Assembly (NCBI GenBank): GCA_017541145.1
Contig: JAFXZT010000122.1
Location: 1-33,910 of the forward strand
Source of the DNA: Bacteroidales bacterium
GTDB lineage: Bacteria; Bacteroidota; Bacteroidia; Bacteroidales; UBA3824
Length of the DNA: 33,910 nucleotides
Direction of reading: 5' to 3'
A program made the position numbers and the translations under genes. The notes under the pieces were generated by a model. The model saw nothing but the letters and a program-made list of their open reading frames with translations. It did not search any database and had not been told where the DNA came from. Below, piece after piece: positions 1 through 6,905 of this stretch (position 1 is the first letter of the stretch; the number at the start of each line of letters is the position of its first letter).

Positions 1-582
1 CATCGAATCTAATTCGGACTCTGTTTTATTGAATTTTGGCATCTCAAGGTAAAGGTACGCCAATTTTTTATAAAATACTTTTTGGGTTGTAAGGTCAGTC
101 AACATCACAACATGAAACAAATCTTCGTCCGAAAATTCATTGACGGTTTTAAAATTTCCGTTGCCTTCGTCCTCAGTATCTTTAAACACAAAGTTCAGAA
201 TACCAACAGTATAGACTTTACTAAGTTCATAGTTCCAAGGTTCTTCTTTGGTATCTTTTCTTGCCATTTCACGAATTGGAAATGACGAATAGTATACGCT
301 TCGGTCTTTGAAAAACTGCTGAAACACATTTTGCATTTCAACGATAAATTTTGAACCGCTTTTTGTTGTACAATAAACGTCAAAAATTGCACGACGTTCT
401 GATGATGCACGACCAAGTTTTTCCGCGTTGAGATAGGTTACGTCTTCGATTTCGTCTTTCGGAAGTTCGTTACACTTTTCAAACAAGGCATTTAAAAAAC
501 TGATTAACAAATCTTTATTAAGTTCAGTTCCAAAAAGTTTTTTGAATCCGAAATCTGTATATGGGTTAAGATATTTTGACAT
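1..582 (-). CDS. Rpn family recombination-promoting nuclease / PD-(D/E)XK putative transposase, 3' end cut by window edge
   Basis: Reading the minus strand from an ATG at 582 gives 194 codons with no stop before the left edge, so the C-terminus is missing. The protein begins MSKYLNPYTDFGFKKLFG, the usual opening of the Rpn / PD-(D/E)XK transposase-like family (residues about 5-20, 'DFGFKKLFG'). The nuclease core is visible: D68 in the strand AIFDVYC and E82-x-Q84 in FIVEMQ, the D...ExQ form of the motif, then the family-typical stretch EEPWNYELSKVYTVGILNF at about 114-131. Members are DNA endonucleases that promote RecA-independent recombination; the older 'transposase' label is not supported by terminal repeats here. 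A well-formed promoter lies just upstream (609-640). The gene stands alone and points away from ddh. The family call is firm; activity in this copy is inferred. Confidence 0.85.
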   Translation of the reverse strand, partial: MSKYLNPYTDFGFKKLFGTELNKDLLISFLNALFEKCNELPKDEIEDVTYLNAEKLGRASSERRAIFDVYCTTKSGSKFIVEMQNVFQQFFKDRSVYYSSFPIREMARKDTKEEPWNYELSKVYTVGILNFVFKDTEDEGNGNFKTVNEFSDEDLFHVVMLTDLTTQKVFYKKLAYLYLEMPKFNKTESELDSM

Positions 583-608
583 AATTATTGTAGTTCAAAG
601 GTTTGATG

Positions 609-640
609 CAAAGATAGATAATTTTGATTATTGTTACAAA
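609..640 (-). promoter_or_regulatory. Bacteroidota-type promoter for the Rpn nuclease gene
   Basis: On the minus strand the -7 element TATCTTTG (609-616) matches TAnnTTTG exactly, and a TTTG (637-640) lies 20 bases upstream at the expected -33 spacing. The predicted transcript starts near 602, about 20 bases before the ATG at 582. Confidence 0.65.
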
Positions 641-783
641 AATAGGTTAGTTTTCATTGGTAATTATTCCGTGGTGTTGCCATCACTGCTGTTAGTCTGC
701 ACCGCTAAATCTGTTTTCAATGTTCTATCTTGGGGGGCGATTAGTTATGGGTGGATTTTACAGAAACTTTTTGTCAAAATAAA

Positions 784-830
784 TCAAGGGTACATCCTTT
801 CTGAAATTTTTCAAAAGAATGCACCCTTGA
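784..830 (-). terminator. Rho-independent terminator downstream of ddh
   Basis: An imperfect inverted repeat, arms TCAAGGGT (784-791) and ACCCTTGA (823-830), continues inward with further pairs separated by single mismatches. Read on the minus strand it is followed by TTTATTTTG, a short U-rich tail. It sits about 29 bases after the ddh stop. Confidence 0.6.
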
Positions 831-858
831 ATCCTATGCCGGATGTTTTTAATTGGAT

Positions 859-1764
859 TTATACTGTGTGAAGCAAGAATTCATCCAAATCCATGTCAAT
901 CAAATCGTAAGGAGCAATTTGAGGAAGTGTGTAACAACCGGGTTGCTGTTTTACAACTGCACGTGCGCATGATGCAAGTACCTGACCTGTAAGAGCCGGA
1001 TTGTTGATTTGCATAAGGAATTGAAATCTCTGGTTTTGTGTTTCTCCGCTGACACCTTTACGTTCCAAAAGTACGCCGTGACCCATATCGCGAAGATCTT
1101 TTACACATGATACTGCGTGAACGTGTGTGTCATCGTTGCAGAAATAAGAATCGGTTTTAATTGCAGATTCTACAGTTTTGAAATCTGCGCCGTCTTCCAA
1201 TTCTACATAAACATCGCGACGGTGAACGCCTGTGCCCAAAGGAATTGTCATTGACAATGCGTCTTTTACACCGGCTTTGCTGCGTGCAACTACAGAGTGG
1301 CCCATACTCATGCCGGGTCCAAAGTTGGTGTAAGTTAAACCTTTAGGAGCCATTGCAAGAAGAAGTGTTCTGATTACAGAATCTGTACCCGGATCCCAGC
1401 CTGCTGAAATAATAGCTTTTGCACCGGATTTCTTGCCGGCTGCGTCAAGTGACTTGTAGAGCTCTTGGATATCTTTGCCGTGAATATCAAAACTGTCTAC
1501 TGTACATATACCTTTTTCGATGAGGGCTTTTGCAGCTTCCGGAATTTCGCGGGACGGGAGTGCGAGGATCGCTACGTCCACTTTACCCAATTCGGCGATG
1601 TCAGCCACTACTTTTACGCCTTCAAGTTCAGGTGATTTTTTGTTCAATGATTCTTTTCTGCGTACTACACCTACGAGTTCGAGGTCTTTTGCGGCTTGTA
1701 CTGCTTGCAATGAGTACTTGCCGATGTTGCCGTATCCGACAACTGCTACTTTTACTTGTGCCAT
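859..1764 (-). CDS. ddh: meso-diaminopimelate D-dehydrogenase
   Basis: 301 residues, the normal length for this NADP-dependent enzyme. It makes meso-diaminopimelate directly from L-tetrahydrodipicolinate by reductive amination, a one-step route to the peptidoglycan cross-linking residue and to lysine. The N-terminal Rossmann motif GYGNIG is at 10-15, and the arginine pair in VVRRKE (35-36) is placed to bind the NADP 2'-phosphate. The family-typical SFDIHGK, SAGWDPGTDSV and NFGPGMSMGHS segments follow in the expected order. The ATG at 1764 lets the first beta strand begin at residue 4, so the start is secure. No exact TAnnTTTG promoter was seen in the 127 bases upstream. A terminator lies at 784-830, so it appears monocistronic. 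Identity is very likely. Confidence 0.95.
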   Translation of the reverse strand: MAQVKVAVVGYGNIGKYSLQAVQAAKDLELVGVVRRKESLNKKSPELEGVKVVADIAELGKVDVAILALPSREIPEAAKALIEKGICTVDSFDIHGKDIQELYKSLDAAGKKSGAKAIISAGWDPGTDSVIRTLLLAMAPKGLTYTNFGPGMSMGHSVVARSKAGVKDALSMTIPLGTGVHRRDVYVELEDGADFKTVESAIKTDSYFCNDDTHVHAVSCVKDLRDMGHGVLLERKGVSGETQNQRFQFLMQINNPALTGQVLASCARAVVKQQPGCYTLPQIAPYDLIDMDLDEFLLHTV

Positions 1765-1891
1765 TGTTTTTTAGTATAGTTTAATGATGAATTTTTTTGC
1801 CGCCGCTAATTTAAAAAAAAATCGTTTTACGATTTCCTTTGTTGCAAAAAAATACGTAAAATACTGAATTTTTGCCGTTATTGGTTGAATT

Positions 1892-2959
1892 TTACTTTCC
1901 GTATTTTTCTTTTAAAAATTCCAATTGCTTGAGAAAATCTCCGTTGAAATCCTCTTTGCATTGCAATCTCAATGAGTCTTTGCGGTTGTAATATGTCATG
2001 TAACTTGTAAAAAATGTATTGTTGATTTTTTTCAATCTTGCATTTTTCAGTTTTGAAATACTTAACACTTTAAAATTCAGGGAATCTATTCCGTAAATGA
2101 TATTTTGTATAAATTCCTGTTTCTGAATATCTTTTATGCTGTCGGGAAGTGCCAAAAACTGTTGCGTACAATAAAACGAATCCAATTTGTGGGCTTGAAC
2201 CAGAAAATAAGTTGCAAGTTTTTCGTTGTCTTCTATTATATCTTTGTAATTTTGAAGTACAGACGAAGTGTCGCCGTATTTGTGTGCAAGATAGTATTTT
2301 GCGCCGTTTTCGCCAACATAATCCGCAATATTTTCATTTAAATCCGAATCATCTTTTACGAAAACCGTGCTGTGAGTTAGCTCGTGAATTATCAAATCAG
2401 CCAAAAAAGATTCGTCGCGATTGAGCATCGACGATAACACCGGATCTTTGAACCAGCCCATCGTACTCCAGCCCGAAGGATTTACAATTCTTGCATCATA
2501 ACCCTTGTCTTCCAGCTTTTTAGCTTCCGCTTTGGCTTCGTCTTCGTTGAAATATCCCTTGTAAGGAAGTTTGCCCACAATCGGAAATTTCCAAACATAT
2601 TTTTTCACTCTGTATTTCTCGCAACCTTGTACTACATAAGCAGTTGCGCGACCTTTCAAATCGTAAACCGCTTGATAATTCGGCGAATCTTTCAATTTGA
2701 GATTGTTGATAGCAAATTGTCTGACTTCCTGAATTATTTTCAGTTTAGATTTCAGAGAATCAGGATATTCCGGGTCGTTCAACAAGTCGGAAATTGGAAC
2801 GGCATTTCTTACCATTTCGAGTTGACCTTTTCCTTGTTTGATGCCGTAAATCACAAGTTCACAGTTGGTTAACAGTAGAATTGTAAGCAATGTCAACACC
2901 GAAAGAATGATTTTGTTGCGTAGGCGCATATTTTTTATTCGTGTAAAAATTTTTTTCAT
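1892..2959 (-). CDS. Putative membrane-tethered zinc aminopeptidase (PF10023-like)
   Basis: 355 residues. A basic N-terminus (KKIFTRIKNMRLRNK) is followed by one hydrophobic segment at about 17-31. LTNC at 31-34 could be a non-canonical lipobox; otherwise the segment is a signal anchor, and either way the body would be periplasmic. The key motif is HELTH at 192-196 (HExxH zinc ligands and catalytic Glu), followed by NENIADYVGENGA with E209 as the probable third ligand. This arrangement, with the upstream GWSTMGWFKDPVLSSML stretch, matches the bacterial 'putative aminopeptidase' family PF10023. The substrate is unknown; I assign the family, not a specific peptide. It faces the MutS-like gene divergently, and that gene's promoter lies between them. 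Confidence 0.8.
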   Translation of the reverse strand: MKKIFTRIKNMRLRNKIILSVLTLLTILLLTNCELVIYGIKQGKGQLEMVRNAVPISDLLNDPEYPDSLKSKLKIIQEVRQFAINNLKLKDSPNYQAVYDLKGRATAYVVQGCEKYRVKKYVWKFPIVGKLPYKGYFNEDEAKAEAKKLEDKGYDARIVNPSGWSTMGWFKDPVLSSMLNRDESFLADLIIHELTHSTVFVKDDSDLNENIADYVGENGAKYYLAHKYGDTSSVLQNYKDIIEDNEKLATYFLVQAHKLDSFYCTQQFLALPDSIKDIQKQEFIQNIIYGIDSLNFKVLSISKLKNARLKKINNTFFTSYMTYYNRKDSLRLQCKEDFNGDFLKQLEFLKEKYGK

Positions 2960-2972
2960 TGGATTTTATTAA

Positions 2973-2980
2973 TACTTTTG
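2973..2980 (+). promoter_or_regulatory. Promoter -7 element for the MutS-like gene
   Basis: TACTTTTG matches TAnnTTTG exactly, 34 bases before the ATG at 3015. The -33 region is only T-rich (2951-2956). It sits just outside the start codon of the divergent peptidase gene. Confidence 0.5.
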
Positions 2981-3014
2981 TAAATATTTAGCAAAATAAG
3001 AAATAATTATAGTT

Positions 3015-4802
3015 ATGTCCAACATAAATGAATTAAAAAATTTTTACGAAAAGCGTACGGCTTTTTATTCCGAAGAAACAAAAAAATACAAATCTAAGGT
3101 ACGTAACACAAATATTTTCAGAGGTTTAAGTTTTATTTTTGGTGCAGTTGCCGGTATAGTTTTCTCTAACTTTTCTTTGTATCTTATGCTGGCTTCCATA
3201 TTGATTTCTCTTATATTTTTTGTGTATTTTGTTTACAAAAATTCGCAATTCTTGTATCTGAGAAATTACAATCAAGCAATGAAAGAAGTCAACGAAAACG
3301 AACTGAAATCTCTTGACAATGACAATTCTGCTTTTGACTGCGGTGATATTTTTGTTGACAAAAATCATAAATTCAGTTACGACTTGGATATTTTCGGAAA
3401 TAATTCCATTTTTCAGAAAGTAAATCGTACTGTAACAAAAGGCGGATACAATTTTCTTGCTGAAAAATTTCGCAATCCGTTGAAAGATATTAGTAAAATC
3501 CTTGAAATTCAGAAAAATACATCATTGCTTGCTCCCGAAGTAGAAGTCCGACAGAATTTCATGGCGTTGGGAAAAATATTTGAATCTGAACTAAATTCTG
3601 AACATCTTGGTGAACTTCGTAAACAGGAAATTTATTTTACTAAAAACAATTTTTGGAAAATTTTGTCTTGGGTGTTGATTTCGTCTACAATTGTTACAAT
3701 TTTGTTGTCAGTGTATGATGTTATCAGTTATTTTGTGCCGTTGTTTTTGTACTTGGTGCAGCAGACAATTGTATTTTTCAATCAGAAAAAAACTCAAGAA
3801 TTTAATTCCAAAATCGATAAAAATTATAAGGCTTTCAAGAAATATTACAACCTTTTTCTTGCTTTGGAAAAATTGCCGCAAGTGCCTGAAAAGTTCCGAA
3901 AAATGAGTGGTAACTACAAGATTTCTACGGCGTTGAAAGAGTTTGCCAATATCACGGGAAAATTTGAACAGCGGCATAATTTTATGTTTGCGATTTTTGC
4001 GCAGGGTATTTTTTTGTATGACATCCTTCTTGATTTGAAGCTTGAAAAATTATTGAAAAAATATTCTTCGGATATCGAAAATTGGTTTGAGATGTCAGCA
4101 GAATACGATTTTTTGTTTAGTCTTGCCAATTTGCAGTACAACAATCCGGATTGGAATTTCCCGAAACCGGTAGAACAAAAATTTGTACTTGAAGCCAAAA
4201 ATGCAGGTCATCCGCTGATAAAATCCGACCGTTGCGTGAAAAACAATATTCAGTTTTCAGACCGTAACTATTTGATTATCTTAACGGGAGCCAACATGGC
4301 GGGAAAAAGTACATATTTGAGAACAATTGGTACAAATTTGATTTTGGCTCAGATTGGAGCAGTGGTTTGTGCTGAAAGTTTTACATTTTCGCCCGTAGAG
4401 ATGTTCACGAGTATCCGCACCAACGATTCGGTTCAGAACAACGAGTCGTATTTCTTTGCCGAGCTTAAACGTCTTCATCAGATAATTGAAAAATTGGAAT
4501 CCGGTGAAACTCTTTTCGTGATTGTGGATGAGATGTTGCGTGGTACAAATTCAAAAGATAAGCACGACGGTTCGCAAAATTTTGTAAAGAAACTTTTGAA
4601 ATTCAATTGTTACGGAATATTTGCTACTCATGATATTGATATCGGAAATATGCAGTCGCAATATCCGGAAAATATTGATACAAAGTGCTTTGAGATTTCG
4701 TTTGAAGGCGATAACTTGATTTTTGATTACAAGCTCAAGAACGGAATCTCGCAAAATCTCAATGCAACTTATCTTATGAAAAAGATGGGAATTATCGATT
4801 AG
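3015..4802 (+). CDS. MutS-family ATPase with predicted transmembrane segments
   Basis: 595 residues. The C-terminal third is a clear MutS/ABC ATPase: Walker A GANMAGKS at 425-432, the SYFFAELKRL signature region at 478-487, Walker B FVIVDEM at 501-507 followed by LRGTNSKD, and the ATHD switch near 540. It lacks the N-terminal mismatch-recognition domain with the Phe-X-Glu motif of MutS1 and shows no Smr tail as in MutS2. The N-terminus instead carries two adjacent hydrophobic segments (about 35-52 and 54-74), with another pair at about 215-255. It belongs to the group often annotated 'MutS-related protein' in Bacteroidota. A role in classical mismatch repair should not be assumed; membrane-associated DNA or nucleotide-dependent clamp activity is inference. 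Its stop overlaps that of the convergent ankyrin gene. Confidence 0.85.
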   Translation: MSNINELKNFYEKRTAFYSEETKKYKSKVRNTNIFRGLSFIFGAVAGIVFSNFSLYLMLASILISLIFFVYFVYKNSQFLYLRNYNQAMKEVNENELKSLDNDNSAFDCGDIFVDKNHKFSYDLDIFGNNSIFQKVNRTVTKGGYNFLAEKFRNPLKDISKILEIQKNTSLLAPEVEVRQNFMALGKIFESELNSEHLGELRKQEIYFTKNNFWKILSWVLISSTIVTILLSVYDVISYFVPLFLYLVQQTIVFFNQKKTQEFNSKIDKNYKAFKKYYNLFLALEKLPQVPEKFRKMSGNYKISTALKEFANITGKFEQRHNFMFAIFAQGIFLYDILLDLKLEKLLKKYSSDIENWFEMSAEYDFLFSLANLQYNNPDWNFPKPVEQKFVLEAKNAGHPLIKSDRCVKNNIQFSDRNYLIILTGANMAGKSTYLRTIGTNLILAQIGAVVCAESFTFSPVEMFTSIRTNDSVQNNESYFFAELKRLHQIIEKLESGETLFVIVDEMLRGTNSKDKHDGSQNFVKKLLKFNCYGIFATHDIDIGNMQSQYPENIDTKCFEISFEGDNLIFDYKLKNGISQNLNATYLMKKMGIID

Positions 4803-6157
4803 ATTTTTGTGATATTGTAAGATTTCAGTTTGCGTGATAAATAAAAATCAAACGCAAAACTTACAACATTTTTTGGTGCTTCGATAGCATCTTTATAAGC
4901 ATAATATTTGTAGCCGACAGACATCCCGACAAAAGCGTATCTGAAATATACGCCGGCTGACGGCACATGAAAGATTTGTGATTTGGGTTCAATATCGTCG
5001 GTAGCTCCGTCGAATTTACCTTTGCCGCCTGCAAATTGGTAAGCCAAGTAAGCTCCTGATTCAAAGATATTTGACTTCTGAATTGCAAATCTTTTTTCTA
5101 TCGTTACCTGAAAGAATTTCAGCTTTTCGCGAAGTTGATAATAATAATTTTCGTCAACCTTGTGAAGCGTTGGTTTGTAAAACGGTCTGCCCGAAAATCC
5201 CAAGTAAAGAGCCGTATTTGTTTTGTTTTCGTGAATACCGAATTGCAATCCGATTCGGCCTTCGTATTTTGCCACTTCGTTGGTTTCTGAAATAGAAAAT
5301 CTGCGGAAAATCATTGATTTGTTGGATTTTACGCCCAATTCGTTCAACTTTTTGATATTTTCGGTATTCTCACGGAAAATTGCAATATCTTTCAGCGAAT
5401 AGCCGTTGGAATCGGTTTGATTCAAATCCATGCCGGCAGATTTCAGCAAATCCAAACATTCCGGATTGGAATAAGCCGCCGCCCAAATATCGGTTTTGCC
5501 GAGATTGATATTTGCGCCGTTGTCTTTCAAAAGTTGTGCTGCCTCGATTTTTTTTCTTTCAATGGCAATGGAAAATGCTGTTCTATTGTTTTTTACGGTA
5601 TTAATATTCGCACCGTTTTTTAGCAAAATTTTTATCATTGCAGTGTCGTTGAAATAAGCGGCGGTTTGCAGCGGAGTGTATTTTACAGAGCCTGATTCAG
5701 GATTTGCGCCGTGAAAAAGTAGTACGTCGGCACATTCCTTGTCGCCGTAATAAACAGCTTGAAAAAGTGCTGTTCTGCCAACCGAATCCGTGAAATTTAC
5801 ATCGGTGATGTCATAAAGTAATAACAAATCAACGAGTTCCGGATTTTTTTTGAGAACTGCGGCGTGAAGTGCCGGCGGTTCTGAATCGTAAAGCGGATTG
5901 AAATTCGGATTTGCTCCGGCATCCATCAACATCTTTACAATTTGCATGTTACCAATATCGGCGGCGTACATCACGGCAGTGTATCCGCTTTCGTCAAAAT
6001 CGTTGGGATCGGCACCGCGATTCAGAAGATGTTCCACTTCTTCGGGCTGATTTTGTTGTACGTAGTAACACAAAAGGTTTTGTTTTTCTTGTGAAAATGC
6101 GTTGAATGTCAGCAACATCATCGCAATAATAAATGAAATTTTCCTTAAAATTCCCAT
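4799..6157 (-). CDS. Secreted ankyrin-repeat protein with C-terminal outer-membrane-like domain
   Basis: 452 residues. A signal peptide ends near AFSQ (residues 20-23). Residues about 26-277 are ankyrin repeats, with recurring elements such as GADPNDFDESGYTAVMYAA (48-66), GANPNF (81-86), GRTALFQAVYYG (127-138), TPLQTAAYFN (161-170) and NGANIN (181-186), about seven to eight units. Residues 290-452 are different: alternating hydrophobic and aromatic strands (GLQFGIHENKTNTALYLGF, SAGVYFRYAFVGMSVGYKYY), with the final strands VVSFAFDFYLSRKL near the end, suggesting a small beta barrel. The ankyrin part would then be periplasmic or surface-exposed. It is last in the PhoH-helicase-amidase operon, 10 bases after the amidase gene, and overlaps the MutS-like gene tail to tail by four bases. 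Function unknown. Confidence 0.85.
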   Translation of the reverse strand: MGILRKISFIIAMMLLTFNAFSQEKQNLLCYYVQQNQPEEVEHLLNRGADPNDFDESGYTAVMYAADIGNMQIVKMLMDAGANPNFNPLYDSEPPALHAAVLKKNPELVDLLLLYDITDVNFTDSVGRTALFQAVYYGDKECADVLLFHGANPESGSVKYTPLQTAAYFNDTAMIKILLKNGANINTVKNNRTAFSIAIERKKIEAAQLLKDNGANINLGKTDIWAAAYSNPECLDLLKSAGMDLNQTDSNGYSLKDIAIFRENTENIKKLNELGVKSNKSMIFRRFSISETNEVAKYEGRIGLQFGIHENKTNTALYLGFSGRPFYKPTLHKVDENYYYQLREKLKFFQVTIEKRFAIQKSNIFESGAYLAYQFAGGKGKFDGATDDIEPKSQIFHVPSAGVYFRYAFVGMSVGYKYYAYKDAIEAPKNVVSFAFDFYLSRKLKSYNITKI

Positions 6158-6167
6158 AATCAGTAAC

Positions 6168-6893
6168 TTATAATTCTAATGAAAAATTGTCAGCATCCAA
6201 AAGATATTTCTTGTGCTGGCGTATATCTCTAATATTTTTTATATCCAAACTATAAAACGCAATTTCGCTCTCGGTTGGTACTTTCAAATCCAATTTACCG
6301 TTGGGAAGGTACACTGCTGAGCCGCCTAACGCATTGGCATTTAGTACGTAAGCAACATTTTCCATGGCTCGTGCCGACAAAAGTAAATTTCTGTCAAATT
6401 CTCTGGAAAGCGGCCATTGCGATACACAAATCAATGCGTCGTATTCGTCGGAATTTCTGCACCAAACCGGAAATCTCAGGTCGTAACATATTATTACTCT
6501 GAATTTTATGTCGTTTACAGTAAAACTCAATATCGTGTTGCCGGGTGTTACAAATCCTTTTTCAAAATCTCCGAAAAGATGACGTTTTTCGCAACTGAAA
6601 ATTTCGCCTTGAGGGGTTACGGCACTAAATCTGTTGTAAAATTTTCCGTTGTCTTTTACATAGTAACTTCCGCCAATCGTGATATTGTATTTTTCTGACA
6701 GTTGCTTAAAAAAGTCGATATTTTTGCTGCCTGAAAATTCGGTGTTTTCTGTTACTTTCCAACCCGTATCAAAAGCTTCCGGCAAAATCCAAAAATCATT
6801 CGGTTTTGACTTATTTTCAACTAATTGCGTGATATCTTGATGCGGAATTTTGCCGTTTTCCAAGTCTTTGGATTGTATAAGTGCAATTCTCAT
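6168..6893 (-). CDS. Carbon-nitrogen hydrolase (nitrilase superfamily, omega-amidase-like)
   Basis: 241 residues. The Glu-Lys-Cys catalytic triad is visible: E39 in WILPEAFDTGW, K103 in CEKRHLFGDFEKG and C136 in VIICYDLRFPVW. SQWPLSREFDRNLLLSARAMEN (from about 158) and NANALGG (185-191) are typical of the YafV/omega-amidase branch, which hydrolyses alpha-ketoglutaramate and alpha-ketosuccinamate and so recycles by-products of glutamine transamination. No signal peptide, so cytosolic. It starts 12 bases after the helicase gene and ends 10 bases before the ankyrin gene, so co-transcription is likely. Superfamily is certain; the omega-amidase substrate is inferred from motif resemblance. Confidence 0.9.
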   Translation of the reverse strand: MRIALIQSKDLENGKIPHQDITQLVENKSKPNDFWILPEAFDTGWKVTENTEFSGSKNIDFFKQLSEKYNITIGGSYYVKDNGKFYNRFSAVTPQGEIFSCEKRHLFGDFEKGFVTPGNTILSFTVNDIKFRVIICYDLRFPVWCRNSDEYDALICVSQWPLSREFDRNLLLSARAMENVAYVLNANALGGSAVYLPNGKLDLKVPTESEIAFYSLDIKNIRDIRQHKKYLLDADNFSLEL

Positions 6894-6905
6894 TTTTAAT
6901 CAGTT

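Noticed and set aside
542-871. Plus-strand frame spanning the gap between the Rpn gene and ddh
   Set aside because: It overlaps the 5' end of the Rpn gene, the promoter and the ddh terminator, and shows no recognisable domain.
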